Below are positions 24,040 through 35,999 of a stretch of DNA of 64,000 nt, piece after piece (positions within the stretch are counted from its first letter, which is position 1; every line of letters starts with the position of its first letter). Under the pieces are notes generated by a model that saw nothing but the letters and a program-made list of their open reading frames with translations, was not told the origin of the DNA and did no database searches. Made by a program: the position numbers and the translations under genes. This DNA comes from Trichopria drosophilae (Eukaryota > Arthropoda > Insecta > Hymenoptera > Diapriidae). The stretch is from positions 17,068,001-17,132,000 of the forward strand of contig CM059586.1 in assembly GCA_030407085.1 (NCBI GenBank), read 5' to 3'.

Positions 24040-24148
24040 AGAAAAAGAACGGAAAATATATCAACATTACGATGCACAAATGAAACAAATCGTAGAACAA
24101 TATAGTCTAGGAGGAGGGACTGTTTCGTAGCCTTTTATAGGTCCCCTT

Positions 24149-25012
24149 ATGCAATAAGGTGTTTCCGTCGCATTTTGGGTCGCTGAATCCGAATTTTGAG
24201 GATGGATTGCTCTCCAAGTGGGCCGAAATTGTTTATAACAATTTTATAAAACAGTTAAGCTATTTTAAATTTGTTGGTCCAAAAATAATTTTTCTTATTT
24301 TTTGATCCATTCTAAACAAAAAAGGTCTGTAGTAACTTCTGCGCACGATGGTATATTCCCGAGATAAAAGTGCGATTTTTGCAGTATTCAGCACACTACC
24401 AGATCGACACGTGTCATTTTTTTTAATCCACCTTAAACTCTTCTTCTAACCTTATATTTTAAGCAGAAAATTCGTTTCAATCATTCATTTTATATCTTCG
24501 CCATTTATTGAAGTTTTACTAGCGCTGCTTTTTTTTCTGTAAATATGCACATATCTAGTATTAGTACGCACGACCTGTTTCAAGACGCCGGATCTACACC
24601 GATTTTTTTTTAAAGTATTTTGGGTGACTAAAATCGATTTTTTAGGGGGGAAAGCTCTCCGATTGGCCCGACATTTTTCATAACAATTTGTTTAAACAAT
24701 TAAATATATTTGTTTAAACAATTAAATATAATTGTTATAAACAATGACGGACCATCCGGAGAGCTTTCCACACTAAAAATTCGGAATTTTTATCTCGGGA
24801 ATGCACCATCGTGCCCAAAAGTTACTACAGACCTTTTTTGTTCAGAATGCCTCAACAAATAAGAAAAAATTTTTTTTTTGGACCAAACAAATTTTAAATT
24901 GCTTAATTGTTTTAAAAAATTGTTATAAACAATGTTGGCCCACTAGGAGAGAAATCCACCTTCAAAATTCGGATGCAGCGGCCAAAATATGTCGGAAATA
25001 CCTTATTGCATA
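24149..25012. mobile_element. Nested palindrome, foldback-like element
   Basis: Outer arms of about 220 bp, 24149-24370 and 24787-25012, are imperfect inverted copies. Paired landmarks are gcaataaggt / accttattgc, gctctccaagtgggcc / ggcccactaggagag, aaaaggtctgtagtaactt / agttactacagacctttt and cccgagataaaa / ttttatctcggg. A second palindrome, about 24637-24780, sits in the loop. Its arms repeat the same core words (agctctccgattggcc, catttttcataacaat). The element therefore carries four copies of one core in alternating orientation. No transposase is encoded; the ORF at 24801-25025 lies in an arm. Confidence 0.75.
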
Positions 25013-25239
25013 CCTTATTACATAATATAATTATAAGTTACTTAAAAATGTATCAACATTCATTAGAATCTAAAATTATTAATTCTTAATTATTTAAATA
25101 TTGGTGTCTTTTGGTTCTGTTTTTTTTGTCGATGCGTTCTTTTGACTTGTCGCAAAAAAAATTATAATTGACGGTGAAATTTACTCAATTAAAAGGAAAT
25201 CCTCTTATCAGAGAAGTCAAACACGACCAATAACAATTA

Positions 25240-25690
25240 TTTGATAAGAGAGAGAAAAGTTTGGGAAAGCTCTCAATGGATAAATTGAGAGATAAGAATA
25301 ACCTTCATAATCGGCCGAAGACGCCGGGGCTGACGATAGCGGGACTACTCTACTGAAATCGTCAGCGGACATTTACTTTGAGAGAGATCTCAAGACTCGG
25401 CGATGCTCAATCGACTAAACTGAGATGTGACACCGTGCGTTCGGATTGCTCACAGCTTCGTTCGAGTGCCTCTCGTTTTGCGCCCTCTTTTGTTATCGAA
25501 AAAGAAGCCGGAATTAAAGCGTTTCCATGGAGGAGCACAAAGCTCGACGATTTCGCCGGACAGCCAACGAACGAGATACTAGGTCGATGGTCAAGGCTTC
25601 AGCACTGACGAATGAAGCCTTCTTTGTCTTGATTTATCCCTGAGATTTTCCCTGGTCTATAACCCCATTTCCGTCACGATTCAAGTATAT
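25240..25690. other. CpG-richer island with 76-codon ORF
   Basis: The block includes aatcggccgaagacgccggggctgac-type sequence near 25309 and an ATG ORF at 25378-25608. The product has no recognised domain. No other support for coding; an untranslated exon or regulatory region is equally possible. Confidence 0.28.
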
Positions 25691-25917
25691 TTTTCACCTT
25701 CTAACATTCGTCTTAGAGATTTATGCAATATTTTGCCTTCGCTGCTAAACAGCTTTTTTTTTTTATTTTAGGGCACAATAAATTGTGTGATAAGGTGTAA
25801 TTATCGGCGAGAAAATTATTTTACAAATATTTAAGAATTTTCTGAATTGCCATTTTTGGTAATGATTAGACCAGGAGGAGTATGATTGATTTTATACCAG
25901 GACCAGAATTGAGGACT

Positions 25918-26565
25918 CCCGGGCATAATAGTCCAAGAAAAGTATCCAAAAAAGGCGTTTGCCTAACAAGTGATTGGAAAGGCAATTTTTTTCGAGGGAG
26001 TCGGGGCAGCCTTGAAAAGCTTAACTCTGAGTTAGAGGCCGATCCGAGGCTTGGCATTTTCTCTGTGGACATATTATTAACATTTAAAAACAATATGTAA
26101 CATACCGATTTACGATGATGATAAAGTATGTTTTCCTTTCCCGAATGCGTATCGGCCGAAAAAGTCGGCATTTTCGTTCATCGCCGCACTTTTCGCCGCG
26201 CTGCACGGGAATCCTGTTTACAGAAATAATCGAGTGACCAGTCAAATTAAAGCTCTTTAAAAATTCTACAACTTTTATTTGAACTATTTTTTCGATTTCC
26301 GATGAAAAAAGAACCGATTCAATTACGCAAAGTACATACAAAAGTCATAATCGATCTTGTAGGGAATAAAAAACCTACAAAATGCTATCCCCACTTTTGT
26401 TTTTACTTAACTGGGGGCCGAAATATTTAATAATGACTGTTTTTTAGGATCGTCCCGACAACTTAGAGTTAAGCATTTCTAGGCACCCCCGACACCCTCG
26501 AACAAAAATTGTCTTTCCAATCATTTGTTAGGCAAAATAATTTTCTTGGACTATAAGAGTAGGAG
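25918..26565. mobile_element. Inverted-repeat element, arms about 110 bp
   Basis: The segment about 25925-26036 is the inverted copy of about 26460-26562. Paired landmarks are atagtccaagaaaa / ttttcttggactat, tgcctaacaagtgattggaaag / ctttccaatcatttgttaggca, ttttcgagggagtcggggc / cacccccgacaccctcg and gcttaactctgag / cttagagttaagc. The spacer of about 420 bp contains a CpG-rich piece near 26140-26215. Several overlapping ORFs here are by-products. Target duplications are not clear. Confidence 0.65.
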
Positions 26566-26890
26566 CGCGCGGAATGCCGTAAAGGAATTGTCCAAGTGGA
26601 AATGGAATGCCAAAAATTTAACTTTTTTAAATCGTTAAAAAGAAAAGACTATTCGGTTCTAGAGGATGATATATATCCTATGATGATATTATATTATTAG
26701 TGGACATTTTTCTATCTCTAATTTTTTAATCAGATTTCTATAATTCGAGACAAAAAAACAAAAATCGCCATAATTTGATAACTGCTCGTCAAAACTTTTT
26801 GAAATTTGAAACACATACTCTGTATTCAATATGAATGATGGGGAAATAATAAAAATGTGTAATTACTCGTTTAATTATAAAAAATCATAA

Positions 26891-27223
26891 ATGGTAATTA
26901 GCGAAACAGCACGCTTGTTTACATTCAACAAGAAAAAGTTTGCTTGGAAGTTCCAGATTCTAGCAACTTCCTGTGACAAAGTTGTAGTTTACCCTTTAAT
27001 AAAGTTTTCTACAGTTACAGAACAATTGGTAAATAATTCCTTTACATATGGAATTTTTAATTCGGACAAGTTTGCGAGTCGCGCTAAACAAAGATTGGAA
27101 CATGACCCATTTTGTAACGCTGTTTACATGTTCTCAGCATTATTAATTGCTTTGGTATTATACGCAGCTTATTTAGATACTTTTACAACTATAGTTATAA
27201 TTAGTTTATTTAACTATGGTTAA
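26891..27223 (+). CDS. Unrecognised 110-aa protein, C-terminal membrane segment
   Basis: A single open frame with ATG at 26891, an in-frame TAA directly before it, and TAA at 27221-27223. Codon use and residue mix look like a real protein, unlike the AT-driven ORFs around it. Residues about 1-75 are mixed and charged with no signal peptide. After a KQRLEHDPFCNAVY stretch, residues about 78-106 are strongly hydrophobic (SALLIALVLYAAY, then TIVIISLF), giving one or two membrane passes near the C-terminus. The stop overlaps TTAAATAAATA, so an AATAAA poly(A) signal sits at the end of the frame. Such compact, intronless genes are common in viruses and virus-derived insertions, but I recognise no family and do not claim that origin. 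It could also be an insect orphan gene or chance. Confidence 0.4.
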   Translation: MVISETARLFTFNKKKFAWKFQILATSCDKVVVYPLIKFSTVTEQLVNNSFTYGIFNSDKFASRAKQRLEHDPFCNAVYMFSALLIALVLYAAYLDTFTTIVIISLFNYG

Positions 27224-27339
27224 ATAAATATCGGTTATATGTTCATCGCTTGGTAGTAGCGGCAGCGACAAAAATGATAACGACCTCCAATCGCTTACAG
27301 GTTGTTTTACAATCGCTATATCCTAATAAATGTACGGTT

Positions 27340-27765
27340 ATTAACTAAAAATACGGTATATGGTCTAAATATTACTAAACCTTAATATTACGCAGTAAAA
27401 ATATTATGCGGACAAAATATTACGGCCAAAAAAATATTAAACTGTCAAAATATTATGCAGTAAAAATATTAGGTTAGGTTAGGTCATGTTGGGTTATATG
27501 GAATTGCTCATAGTATTAAGGTATGAAAAGATATTGATGTAAAAATTCTCGTAACTTAGTGTAGTAACATAGGAATAAAGTTTCGGCAGAACCCCAAAGT
27601 TATATATTCTACATCGTATGTAATTTATTTCATGTTTTTATGTGTTTAATGAAGAGAGTTAATTGTATTTCATTTAAATTTTTTTATTCATAACATTTTT
27701 TAAACGTAATATTATGTATCGTAATATTTCGTCCTTGATATTTTGGCGTTAATTACTAAAAAAGA
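27340..27765. mobile_element. Foldback-like element with short TTAGG run
   Basis: The left side (about 27395-27475) is a series of 'aaaatattatgc' and 'caaaatattacgg' units. The right side (about 27706-27760) carries the reverse forms 'cgtaatattatg', 'cgtaatatttcgtcc' and 'gatattttggcg'. In between, TTAGG appears about three times at 27465-27485. The same unit type in inverted arms around TTAGG is seen at 62792-63345. Ends are not sharply defined. Confidence 0.5.
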
Positions 27766-27769
27766 CATT

Positions 27770-30700
27770 CCAACTTAAAATGTCATGTTGCTTCAGAATA
27801 TAACCTCACAATTTTACCAAATTCAATTCTTAAAAACACATAAACGATTTCTTGCAAAATAAATGTGAATTTGTTTTAGCTGAAAACAATTTTAGGTTAT
27901 AAATTGATACAAGAAAGTATCAATGTACGCATATATTATAACGTAGAAAAGTGTTTGAGTCCTAAATTTTAAAAATAAACAAGCAGTCCGGAATAAAAAA
28001 TAAAAAATTGGCCATTCCCAAAATTTTAGGTCGGTCTAATTCAAAAGCTGTTTAAAAAATTCTAAGACTGAAAATTTTTCAAATTCATCCAGTAAAAGTA
28101 CACTACAATTTGTTCATGTTATCTTGTGTCATTAAACAATTGGTTTTTACCTTAAAAAACTCTTAATATGTATAACAGTGCATTCCTCGATGAATTTAAT
28201 GAACTTCTTAGAACTTTACAAATGATACTTATTTTATAATGAAGTAGATGCAAATACTATCAGTTTCTTATTTTTATATTTCAAATTGATTCACATTCAC
28301 ATTTAAAAAAATAATTGGACTTTTGAAACATTTATTTTAGAAAAAGCAGGGATGACTTTCTAAAAAAGTCTGACATTTTGCGTGTAATATAATTGTAGAG
28401 AATTTCTGTTTGATAATATAAGAAAAAGTAAAAGCAAATTCATTGAAATTTGACTACTATCCGGAATTAAATAATTTTAAAATATTTTAGTTTTAATTCA
28501 AGCTATTTTCTATTTGGTTTTCTAAAAATAACATAAAATACAGGATATAAAACTGTAAAACTATTTTTCCCAGCTCCACGTTTAGCCAATTTTAAGATCA
28601 AATAAATACTACAAATTTAGTAAAAAAATCGGAATGCATTTCGATTCTGTGATTCTGGTGTTTTAGTTGCTAACTTTGTATCTTCGTTATTAACCGTTTT
28701 AAGTACACTTTTTTCTTTACATGGACAGGAATTGACATTTATTACTACGAAGATTTTGAAAATTCCAAAGGGCGATTCTGATTCGTCAAAAGTTGTTTGA
28801 TCGAGATGAATTTGGCTAATCGGCGGTTTACAGTGAATTTTAAGTAAAATGTACTTTTTGCACTTAATATTAAGATCTGTCATATACACATTCTCTTGAA
28901 AATATAATTCATCTCTTTTTATATTTTTTTATTATCTGATACTTTTAAAAGCACTAAGTGTTGTTTTATGTTATTTTCCAGGCAACGACTAAATCAAGAA
29001 TCAGTTTTAACTATTTTAAATGAAATTACTTTAATATTTTATTCCAACTTATTAATATTTTAATCCGAACATTGTGGGAATTAATTCACTTCCAGTTACT
29101 TTATAGATTAGTTACAAATTTACTACAACTGATTAATCAAGTTAATTGCTCTTCGAATGTAGTAATTTATTAGTTTTAATTAGTATTTCAATTTACTTAT
29201 GATATCATACGAATTTATTCGATTGTTTTAAGAGTTATTTGATTTATTAGTATTATAATAATTAGTTAATTAATTAGTTTTATATTACATTTGCTAGTAT
29301 ATTACTAAAGAAATGAAAAAATAAATAACGAAACATATATAATGAAGTAACTTGGTTTTTTTCAAGAATTGGATAGAAAATATTTTTTACCTTACCTACT
29401 ATTTTAAGAATTAGCACATAGATTTATTTCAGGATATTGTTTAATGAAAAAATGGAGTAATTAAGGTTATGAAATATTATTTTACGAATCATTCGATGAA
29501 CTAAATCGAGAATAATTAATTACACGATATCTCTGTAAATTATTGAAAGAATTAGCTATTTATATTTAATTAGTATTATTAATTATTGTACGGTAATATA
29601 GCTGAGTCTCTATTATATCAATCGAACTGCATTTAAAGTTTTATCCCCAGAAAATATTTTTTGAACTAAACTTATCGAAAAATATTCAAATAATAAAAAA
29701 CTCAATTAAAAAGATTCAGTTGAAACCCAAATAATCTAAAAAAATGTTAATTAAATTGAATGTATTTAACAGCCATTTTTCACCAAAGTTCCCAGGATCG
29801 GTTAGTTAAATTAGTTTTAAACGAATTAATTTATAATCTGTATGTTTTTCTCTTTAAATACGATTTAACATATGGACAAAACCTTCAATATTCACACGCG
29901 AAGCTTTAAAAATTAAATGATAATATTCAAATATTTGTGTTTTAATATCAATTATAGATATTTGCAAACATTTATTAAAGCTTTGTGTACAGTATTAAAT
30001 CGTATTATAGGGGCATTATGATTTGGTGCCAAATAAATCATAAAAGAATAATAATTAAATAAATTGTAAACAGATAAAACGGGTAGATGTATGATCATTT
30101 TTTTACACTTTTTCTTTTAGAAAATAAACGAGTCGAGATGTAACTAGATATAATGAAAAATATTTGTATGCTCACATGTTTATATATTGAATATGTGTAA
30201 TTAAAGGAGAGAAGTAATAATATTTAAAGCTTTGAAAATTGTCCATGGCTGCCGAATGATTTAGTTTAAAATATTGAAATTTATTTGATATAAATATTGT
30301 GTTTTCCAATCAAAATCTAGGTTTTCGAGCTTTCACGTCCGATTTGTGAAAAAAAAACAGTTTAGGTTAGGAATTGATTTTATCGATCACTTTTAATACA
30401 TACTTTTACTTACAGTTAATAATGTTTTGAGAATTATTCATCATTATTTAGAAAGTTATTTAGAAAATTTGAATATACCCGACACAAAGTATCGAGAACC
30501 ACAATATTTTATGTTTTATTAATATTAAGTTGATTTTTGAGAACGTTGTAGCAAGGTCCTCGTGAAATAAACAAAATTGTTAATAAATTATTCTTCACAG
30601 ATGGCATAAATTTACTAAATATTTAATATTATATTACCTTTATTTTATGTATTGCATGTCTTCATAAATGGGTTGCAAGGTTTTATAAATTAAGAAATTA

Positions 30701-31580
30701 AAAGCACAGAAATAAAACTTTCAGCATCACATAATATTAGTTCAATATTAATCTTTGATATAGTATTATTACAAAAAAAAAACAATTTTGTTTGTTATTT
30801 GAAACTTAGTTGATATGTGGTTATGACAATGGAATGCAAACGTTTCTGGCTTTGGAATGTTTTGATGTTTTAACCGAGAATGGCAGGCTTCAAAAATCTA
30901 TTGCATGATAAAGAGGAAGTTTGAAAACTAATTACAGAAAATAAACCGATAATGCTATTTATTGTAGAATTATTTAACAGAAATACAGAGTGTCTATTTC
31001 GAACAGTATTAAATTACATTTTCAAATTGTTATTCTGATGTAAATTATTATTTTGATTGGTACCATATTTTTGATGATTTCAAAGTAAAATATTTCATTC
31101 GAGTTTCTACATTTAGTTAATGTTTTAAATGATAATATAATAGTATTAGTTATTCGTGTAATACATAAATGTTTATTGTCTATTTTTGCTGTTAAAAAGG
31201 TCAAAAATATAATAATAATACAATACTGATTTTACACTTAGGCTTTTGACGATTTTTTTAAAGTGGTATTTCATTTTATTCTTTACTAAAAGTTTCAACT
31301 ACTTCGTAATTTAATAGTACAGGAATAGCGTTTGCCAATAATATCTCGGTTTATTAATAGAAAGTAGATAACAATATATACTAACTTCCGATATTCGCAA
31401 TCATAAATAACTAATCAACGTGAACGTTCATTTCCCAGGGTATTGTAATTAGTGACGAGATATTATCGTGAACGATTGACAGATATATTGATAATTTTGC
31501 GCATGAAATTATTGTTTGACCAAATTTTAAAACTTATAAGTGATGATTACTATATTAAATATAAAAATCCTTCAAATGGT
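27770..31580. other. AT desert, no gene supported
   Basis: Very AT-rich throughout with taatta-type words. The best ORF is 28617-28889 on minus (90 codons). It has five cysteines, including CPCKEK, and a charged C-terminal half, and it follows an acceptor-like ttttcaag. I recognise no domain and rate it as unlikely. No repeat border was found. Confidence 0.35.
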
Positions 31581-31587
31581 AATTGGA

Positions 31588-31918
31588 CTACACAGAGAGA
31601 CAAAAAGTAATTAATAAAACTATTTTACAAGGGTAAAACATGGAATTACGAAAAATAGTTCAATGAACTATTTCAGTAGTAAACATTGTTCCGTTTACTA
31701 TTTCCTAATACTTTTAAATATCCATCACCTGAAATAACCTCAAATGCACCGCAGTTTTACAATCGAATAGTCACGTTAAATATTCCTGATTAATAAACTA
31801 GATTTAACAAAATTGATTAACTGATGAAAAATAGTTGTTAACTTTTTACGCTGTTAATTCTACTATTATTATGCTACAACCTGCCTTTTCCCATGGTTGC
31901 ATTAACCATTTTTTTCTT
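31588..31918. repeat. MITE-like inverted repeat, worn
   Basis: The left end 'cacagagagacaaaaagtaatt' and, inverted, the right end near 31918 (aaccatttttttctttgttgatt) can be paired loosely. Internal words such as 'aaaaatagttcaatgaactatttc' form palindromes. A better copy of the same type is at 60664-60926. Borders are approximate. Confidence 0.35.
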
Positions 31919-31999
31919 TGTTGATTGGATCGATTTGAACGTCGAAAAGTTATAACTCTCGTTATTTACCGCCAAAAATATCAAGTTTAATTAAGTAAA

Positions 32000-33330
32000 A
32001 AATCATAAGTTTTGTTTGTTATTAGAGAAGCTTCTTTTTTTTTAATTTACTTCAATAAAGCATTATATGATTTGTAACTAATGATTATGTAAACTTTGCA
32101 AATTGAATTAATAATGCATTTAAAAAATGTTCAGATATTGAACTAAAAATTTATAAACATTTTTTTATAAAACATGACATTTTTTGGTTTCGTTTTTTAT
32201 ACCTCTAGAAGTAAAAAATATCATGTCAAAAATAAATTTGTTATAAGATAGGCGCATTTCCGAAAGTAAAAATTAAATCTGGATCGGTTTTCAAAACATC
32301 GGATGCAATGTAATCGTCAGCGACCCCAAATATTTCTATATGCTAAGTTTTAAACGAATCCTTTAAACATTTTCCTTCACCATATTTTAACGGACATTTC
32401 TATTTTCAATTTTATTTCCATTTCGTTTTTTTATTTTTTACTTCAGATTCGTAATCAGCAACTTTAAGAGGGCTTGTCCCACGACCAAACCAATAAAATA
32501 TTATTAGTTGGGATATTACGAATAAAAATGCACTTTTTCGTAATTTTATGTCTGCTATTTTTATGTTTATTTTCCAAAATATGCGTATATAATGGTAAAT
32601 TTATTTTTACATCATATTTGTGAATTTTTGAGGTATGTTATTGCCATTGCCATCAATAAAATTCGATAAATTAAAAATAAAATAAAATGCTTAAAAAAAA
32701 TACGTTTATAACTTTTCTATTTCGGAATTTAAAAAATGTTGACATTCGCCAATGGAAACGGGGTTTTTTGGCTAATACGAAATGACTAGTATCAAATGTT
32801 TCTTGTGCGGTGTTAAATAAAGTGCCAAATTTCTACCCAAACTGAAGTAGAAGTCAAATTGTTTCTCATGGGATTTAAGTAGTTTTTGCGGTTGCCTTTG
32901 ATACACTGCAGAAATTGCAGAAGGCCCCACTAAGGGAAAACAAGTGGTATAAAGCAGAACTCACGGTAGAAGACTTATAGTTCATGGGAAATGTTCCTGT
33001 AACTGCAGATATACGTAACTATCATTTGGAAAGTTATGCAATATGGTTAATTTCATATCAATAAATAAAAGGGGTTTCAATGAACTTTAAAGTGTATTGT
33101 AGCTTAACAAAATTATACATTTCTTCGCCGTTTCATATTTTTGTTAATAAATGATTAAATAAGTAAATGAAAAGTAAACACATAAGATAATTTTAGCATC
33201 ATAATATTAACCAAATTTTGATCATCATCACTATTGAAGTTAAATGCAAAGCTGTGGCACTTCAGCAAACTAAAAACACTTATTATCCTAAATAAGTATG
33301 TATTATGTAATGATCTATTTTGTAAACAAA
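32000..33330. other. AT-rich sequence with family repeat pieces
   Basis: Diverged reverse-oriented pieces of the 'aatcagcgacc' family lie at about 32285-32330 ('taatcgtcagcgacccc') and about 32440-32470 ('cagattcgtaatcagcaac'). Otherwise no feature is seen. Confidence 0.4.
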
Positions 33331-33335
33331 TTGCG

Positions 33336-33550
33336 AATAATTAGGCCGGGGAACAAAGTTCCGAAAATCAACACACGCCAAAAGGCTAAAATTTCGATAT
33401 TGCGCGAGTCCAAGGTATTTTAATTTACTTTTTTTTTGCCAAATTTTCAAAGATAAAGTGAAGAAAATCCGCCCTGGAGCCATGCTATATCGAAATTTTT
33501 GCCTTTCGGTGTGTTGATTCTCGGAACTTCGTTCCTTGCCCAATAATTAG
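33336..33550. mobile_element. MITE with 9-bp flanking duplication
   Basis: AATAATTAG occurs at 33336-33344 and again at 33542-33550, directly outside inverted ends GCCGGGGAACAAAGTTCCGA and TCGGAACTTCGTTCCTTGCCC. Pairing continues inward through atcaacacac / gtgtgttgat and aaatttcgatat / atatcgaaattt, for arms of about 65 bp and a body of about 197 bp. A 9-bp duplication suggests a Mutator-like mobiliser; if one base is shared by chance, an 8-bp hAT-type site is possible. The ORF at 33283-33543 is a by-product. Confidence 0.8.
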
Positions 33551-33699
33551 TATCTAGTTATATCAGCTATTAACACCACAAATCCAACTTTTTTTTTTAA
33601 ATACATCCTTAAATTAGATTTACCATTTTGGACAATGAAATTCTAATTTTACATTCGCAAACTCTAAGCACAAAAGCCCTAGATATCAATTTCCATGAA

Positions 33700-34040
33700 A
33701 ATTTCAAATATATTTAATCATATGTCCGCCATTTTGAATTTTGTAAATCTAACTTTAAATTTGTAATCAGCGACCGATCCGGTAGAAATTTGCCCATTTT
33801 TTTCTTACACTATCCATTTCCCCTAAACCTTTAACATGTGGAATAAGAATGTCATACATGAATTGTACACAAAATGTTTTCATTTCTACCAGAGTAAAAA
33901 CCTTGCATACCGATTTACATGGAAATCCAAAATATTTTTAAAAAGATGTCCGACATGTTGATTCCGCAATTTTGAATTTTGCAATCCTGACCCTAAATTT
34001 GTAATTCACGAGCCGAAAAACTCCTATATATACCGATTTG
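33700..34040 (-). repeat. Reverse copies of the 'aatcagcgacc' family
   Basis: Near 33725-33775: 'tccgccattttgaattttgtaaatct' then 'tttgtaatcagcgacc'. Near 33950-34025: a second, looser copy with 'gcaattttgaattttgcaat', 'tttgtaattcacgagcc' and 'aaaaactcctata'. Two diverged units about 230 bp apart. Confidence 0.55.
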
Positions 34041-34109
34041 TGAGAAAATCCGACTACGTGAAAAACGTACGATTTTGTAAACCGCTTTTCCGCTGAACAT
34101 TCGTGCGCA

Positions 34110-34120
34110 GGGGGGGGGGG
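34110..34120 (+). repeat. Poly-G run (11 G)
   Basis: Eleven consecutive G. A second run of eleven G lies at 42808-42818, and a run of nineteen C at 39963-39981. Confidence 0.9.
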
Positions 34121-34379
34121 TGAAACTGTTTTAACCTAGGTTTAGAAATAACAATATTAGATTATAATAAGAAACTAGTACTAAATCAAAACATTTGCAA
34201 TACCAATAATGGATTTCATTTTCACAATTAAAGTAATAAAATAAAAATTTGCAGTAACTTAAAATTATTTTCGGGCAATTTAATATTCCTCGTAAGACTT
34301 CTTTCACCAAGTTCCATAATAGGATTTTATAGAAAATATCTCGATCGACTTCCACTTCCATCATTCGATTAAGTCCAGA

Positions 34380-35040
34380 CACAACTGATTAAAAAACCAT
34401 CAGATGGCCAGACACCATGAATCGAGATTTCCGAAAAGCACTGAACTCACGCTCGCCGCGCGTGCTCTGAAACTGAAAATGTAATATTCCCAAAACGGAG
34501 TTTTACGCCGAGACCTGTTTTCCGTCGTAATTTACCATTTCACGGCGAACAATATAAAAAAAAAATACCCGTCTTCTATTAATGACAAATTAATCAATTT
34601 CTAGGCGAAGCGACGCGCCGATCATTTTTTTAAACATGAAATATGTGTATCGCGTCACGTCACGCAAGTTAAGGTCGTTACCAGCGGATGCGCATCGATC
34701 ATCTCTTCAACGTTTTCGAGCATTAATTTAACAACATTCTTCATTACGTCAAAATCTGCTCTCGTGTTTTAAACCGCTCTCTCGCGGCTGAGTGTCTACA
34801 TTCATCTTAAGCGTGATTAATTCGTCAGGCTGCGGAAGCGCTATCCATCAACTGTACACGTATATGTACACTAAGTCAACGGTGGCGCCCTCCTCTATCC
34901 CTGGCCACCCCTTTACCTTCGCCCAATGTTGTATCCTTCTCAAATATTAACACAATGGTCGAAGCCCGGGATACGCACTGAGAAGAGCTGCTGACGCCTA
35001 TGGTACTTCCGGTTTGAGCCCTTACGATGGGCTCCAAAAA
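34380..35040. other. CpG-richer island
   Basis: Dense CpG words (gctcgccgcgcgtgc near 34452, gcgaagcgacgcgcc near 34605, cgcgtcacgtcacgc near 34652) and no long ORF. On the minus strand an acceptor-like 'ttttcagtttcag' is followed 16 bases later by GTGAGT near 34442, too short to accept as an exon. A promoter or enhancer is possible. No repeat similarity within the window was noticed. Confidence 0.3.
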
Positions 35041-35159
35041 TTGGAAAATGTTGAAAAAATCGTTTCATTTTTTGATTTTTTTGGTTTGGGAATATTAGTT
35101 GAGTGAGGATCCTTCACAACCAAAGTCGCGCCTGCTTTTATTCTTGATATATTGAGAAA

Positions 35160-35740
35160 TTACGTTTTTGACCACGGAGGCGTGAAATGACCATTTTACG
35201 CCTCGTTTTCGGGGCGTAAAATGATCATTTTACGACACATGTATTAGATAGGGATTTTGTTAAATCATCATTTTTAAAAATGACCGTTTTACACCTCCTG
35301 AGTCGAAAAATTATGTTCGTATCACGGACGTAAAAGCTCGTTTTACGCCCTTGATACAGAAATAACTATTTGTTTAACACTATGCGTAAAATTCGATTTT
35401 ACGTACTATTTTCCAAGTATAAAATGGCGTTTTAATCATAAGAGTGCAATGCCTAAACCTTCATTTTGCAAACAACCTACGAAACAATATATTTCGATAC
35501 ATTGGCGTAAAATAAGATTTTAACATGCGATGAAAGATGCAGATCAAATTCATACTCACGAGTATTTTTTATTTAAATTTAAGTGGTAATCGACCATTTC
35601 TGACTTAAAAAGCAATCAAGGATTTCATAAATAATTCTCATTACAGAAAAGATAGTATTTCGATTATCTAGGCGTAAACTAGCCATTTTTGCTGCGTTTT
35701 CAGGGCGCAAAATGATAATTTTACGCTCCTTGTATTGAAA
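35160..35740. repeat. Cluster of short CGTAAAA...TTTTACG palindromes
   Basis: Self-complementary words built from gcgtaaaat and attttacgc recur at about 35183-35205, 35214-35243, 35327-35352, 35383-35407 and, worn, at 35505 and 35699-35735. A similar one is at 58925-58949. Spacing is irregular. The sequence between them is not obviously repeated. No gene is seen. Confidence 0.5.
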
Positions 35741-35859
35741 TACAAATTTTTTCAAATTTGACCTTGGCTATTATTTTTAAAGTCACTATTTTTTTCCGCG
35801 AATTTAAAAAGAAGGGAAAATTTCATGTTCAGGACATGACATTTCGCTCTAGAAAATAG

Positions 35860-35960
35860 TGGTTCTCATTTGAAAAATTGAACTTGACCTCGAAATGATC
35901 TTCAAAGTAGTATTTAAGGTCAAATTCAATATTACTATTAGATGGATAGGGAAAAATCCT
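35860..35960 (+). repeat. Dispersed 'cttgacctcgaaatgatctt' repeat, copy A
   Basis: The run 'acttgacctcgaaatgatcttcaa', then 'aaggtcaaattcaatattac.atta.atg', matches the order of words at about 57393-57465, same orientation. Similar words lie near 42120-42280. It is non-coding. Confidence 0.5.
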
Positions 35961-35999
35961 TAAACTTTTGTCTCAAACATTTTCCCGAAAATGCACACC

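Noticed and set aside
26891..27223. Assignment of the 110-aa ORF to a named virus family
   Set aside because: Compactness and an overlapping poly(A) signal are suggestive but not diagnostic. No conserved motif of a viral family is visible.
33283..33543. 86-codon minus ORF
   Set aside because: Nearly all of it is the MITE at 33336-33550, with its start in the right inverted end.
34442..34475. 16-nt minus-strand microexon between a tttcag acceptor and GTGAGT
   Set aside because: The pyrimidine tract is poor, two AGs compete, and an exon this short without partners cannot be supported.
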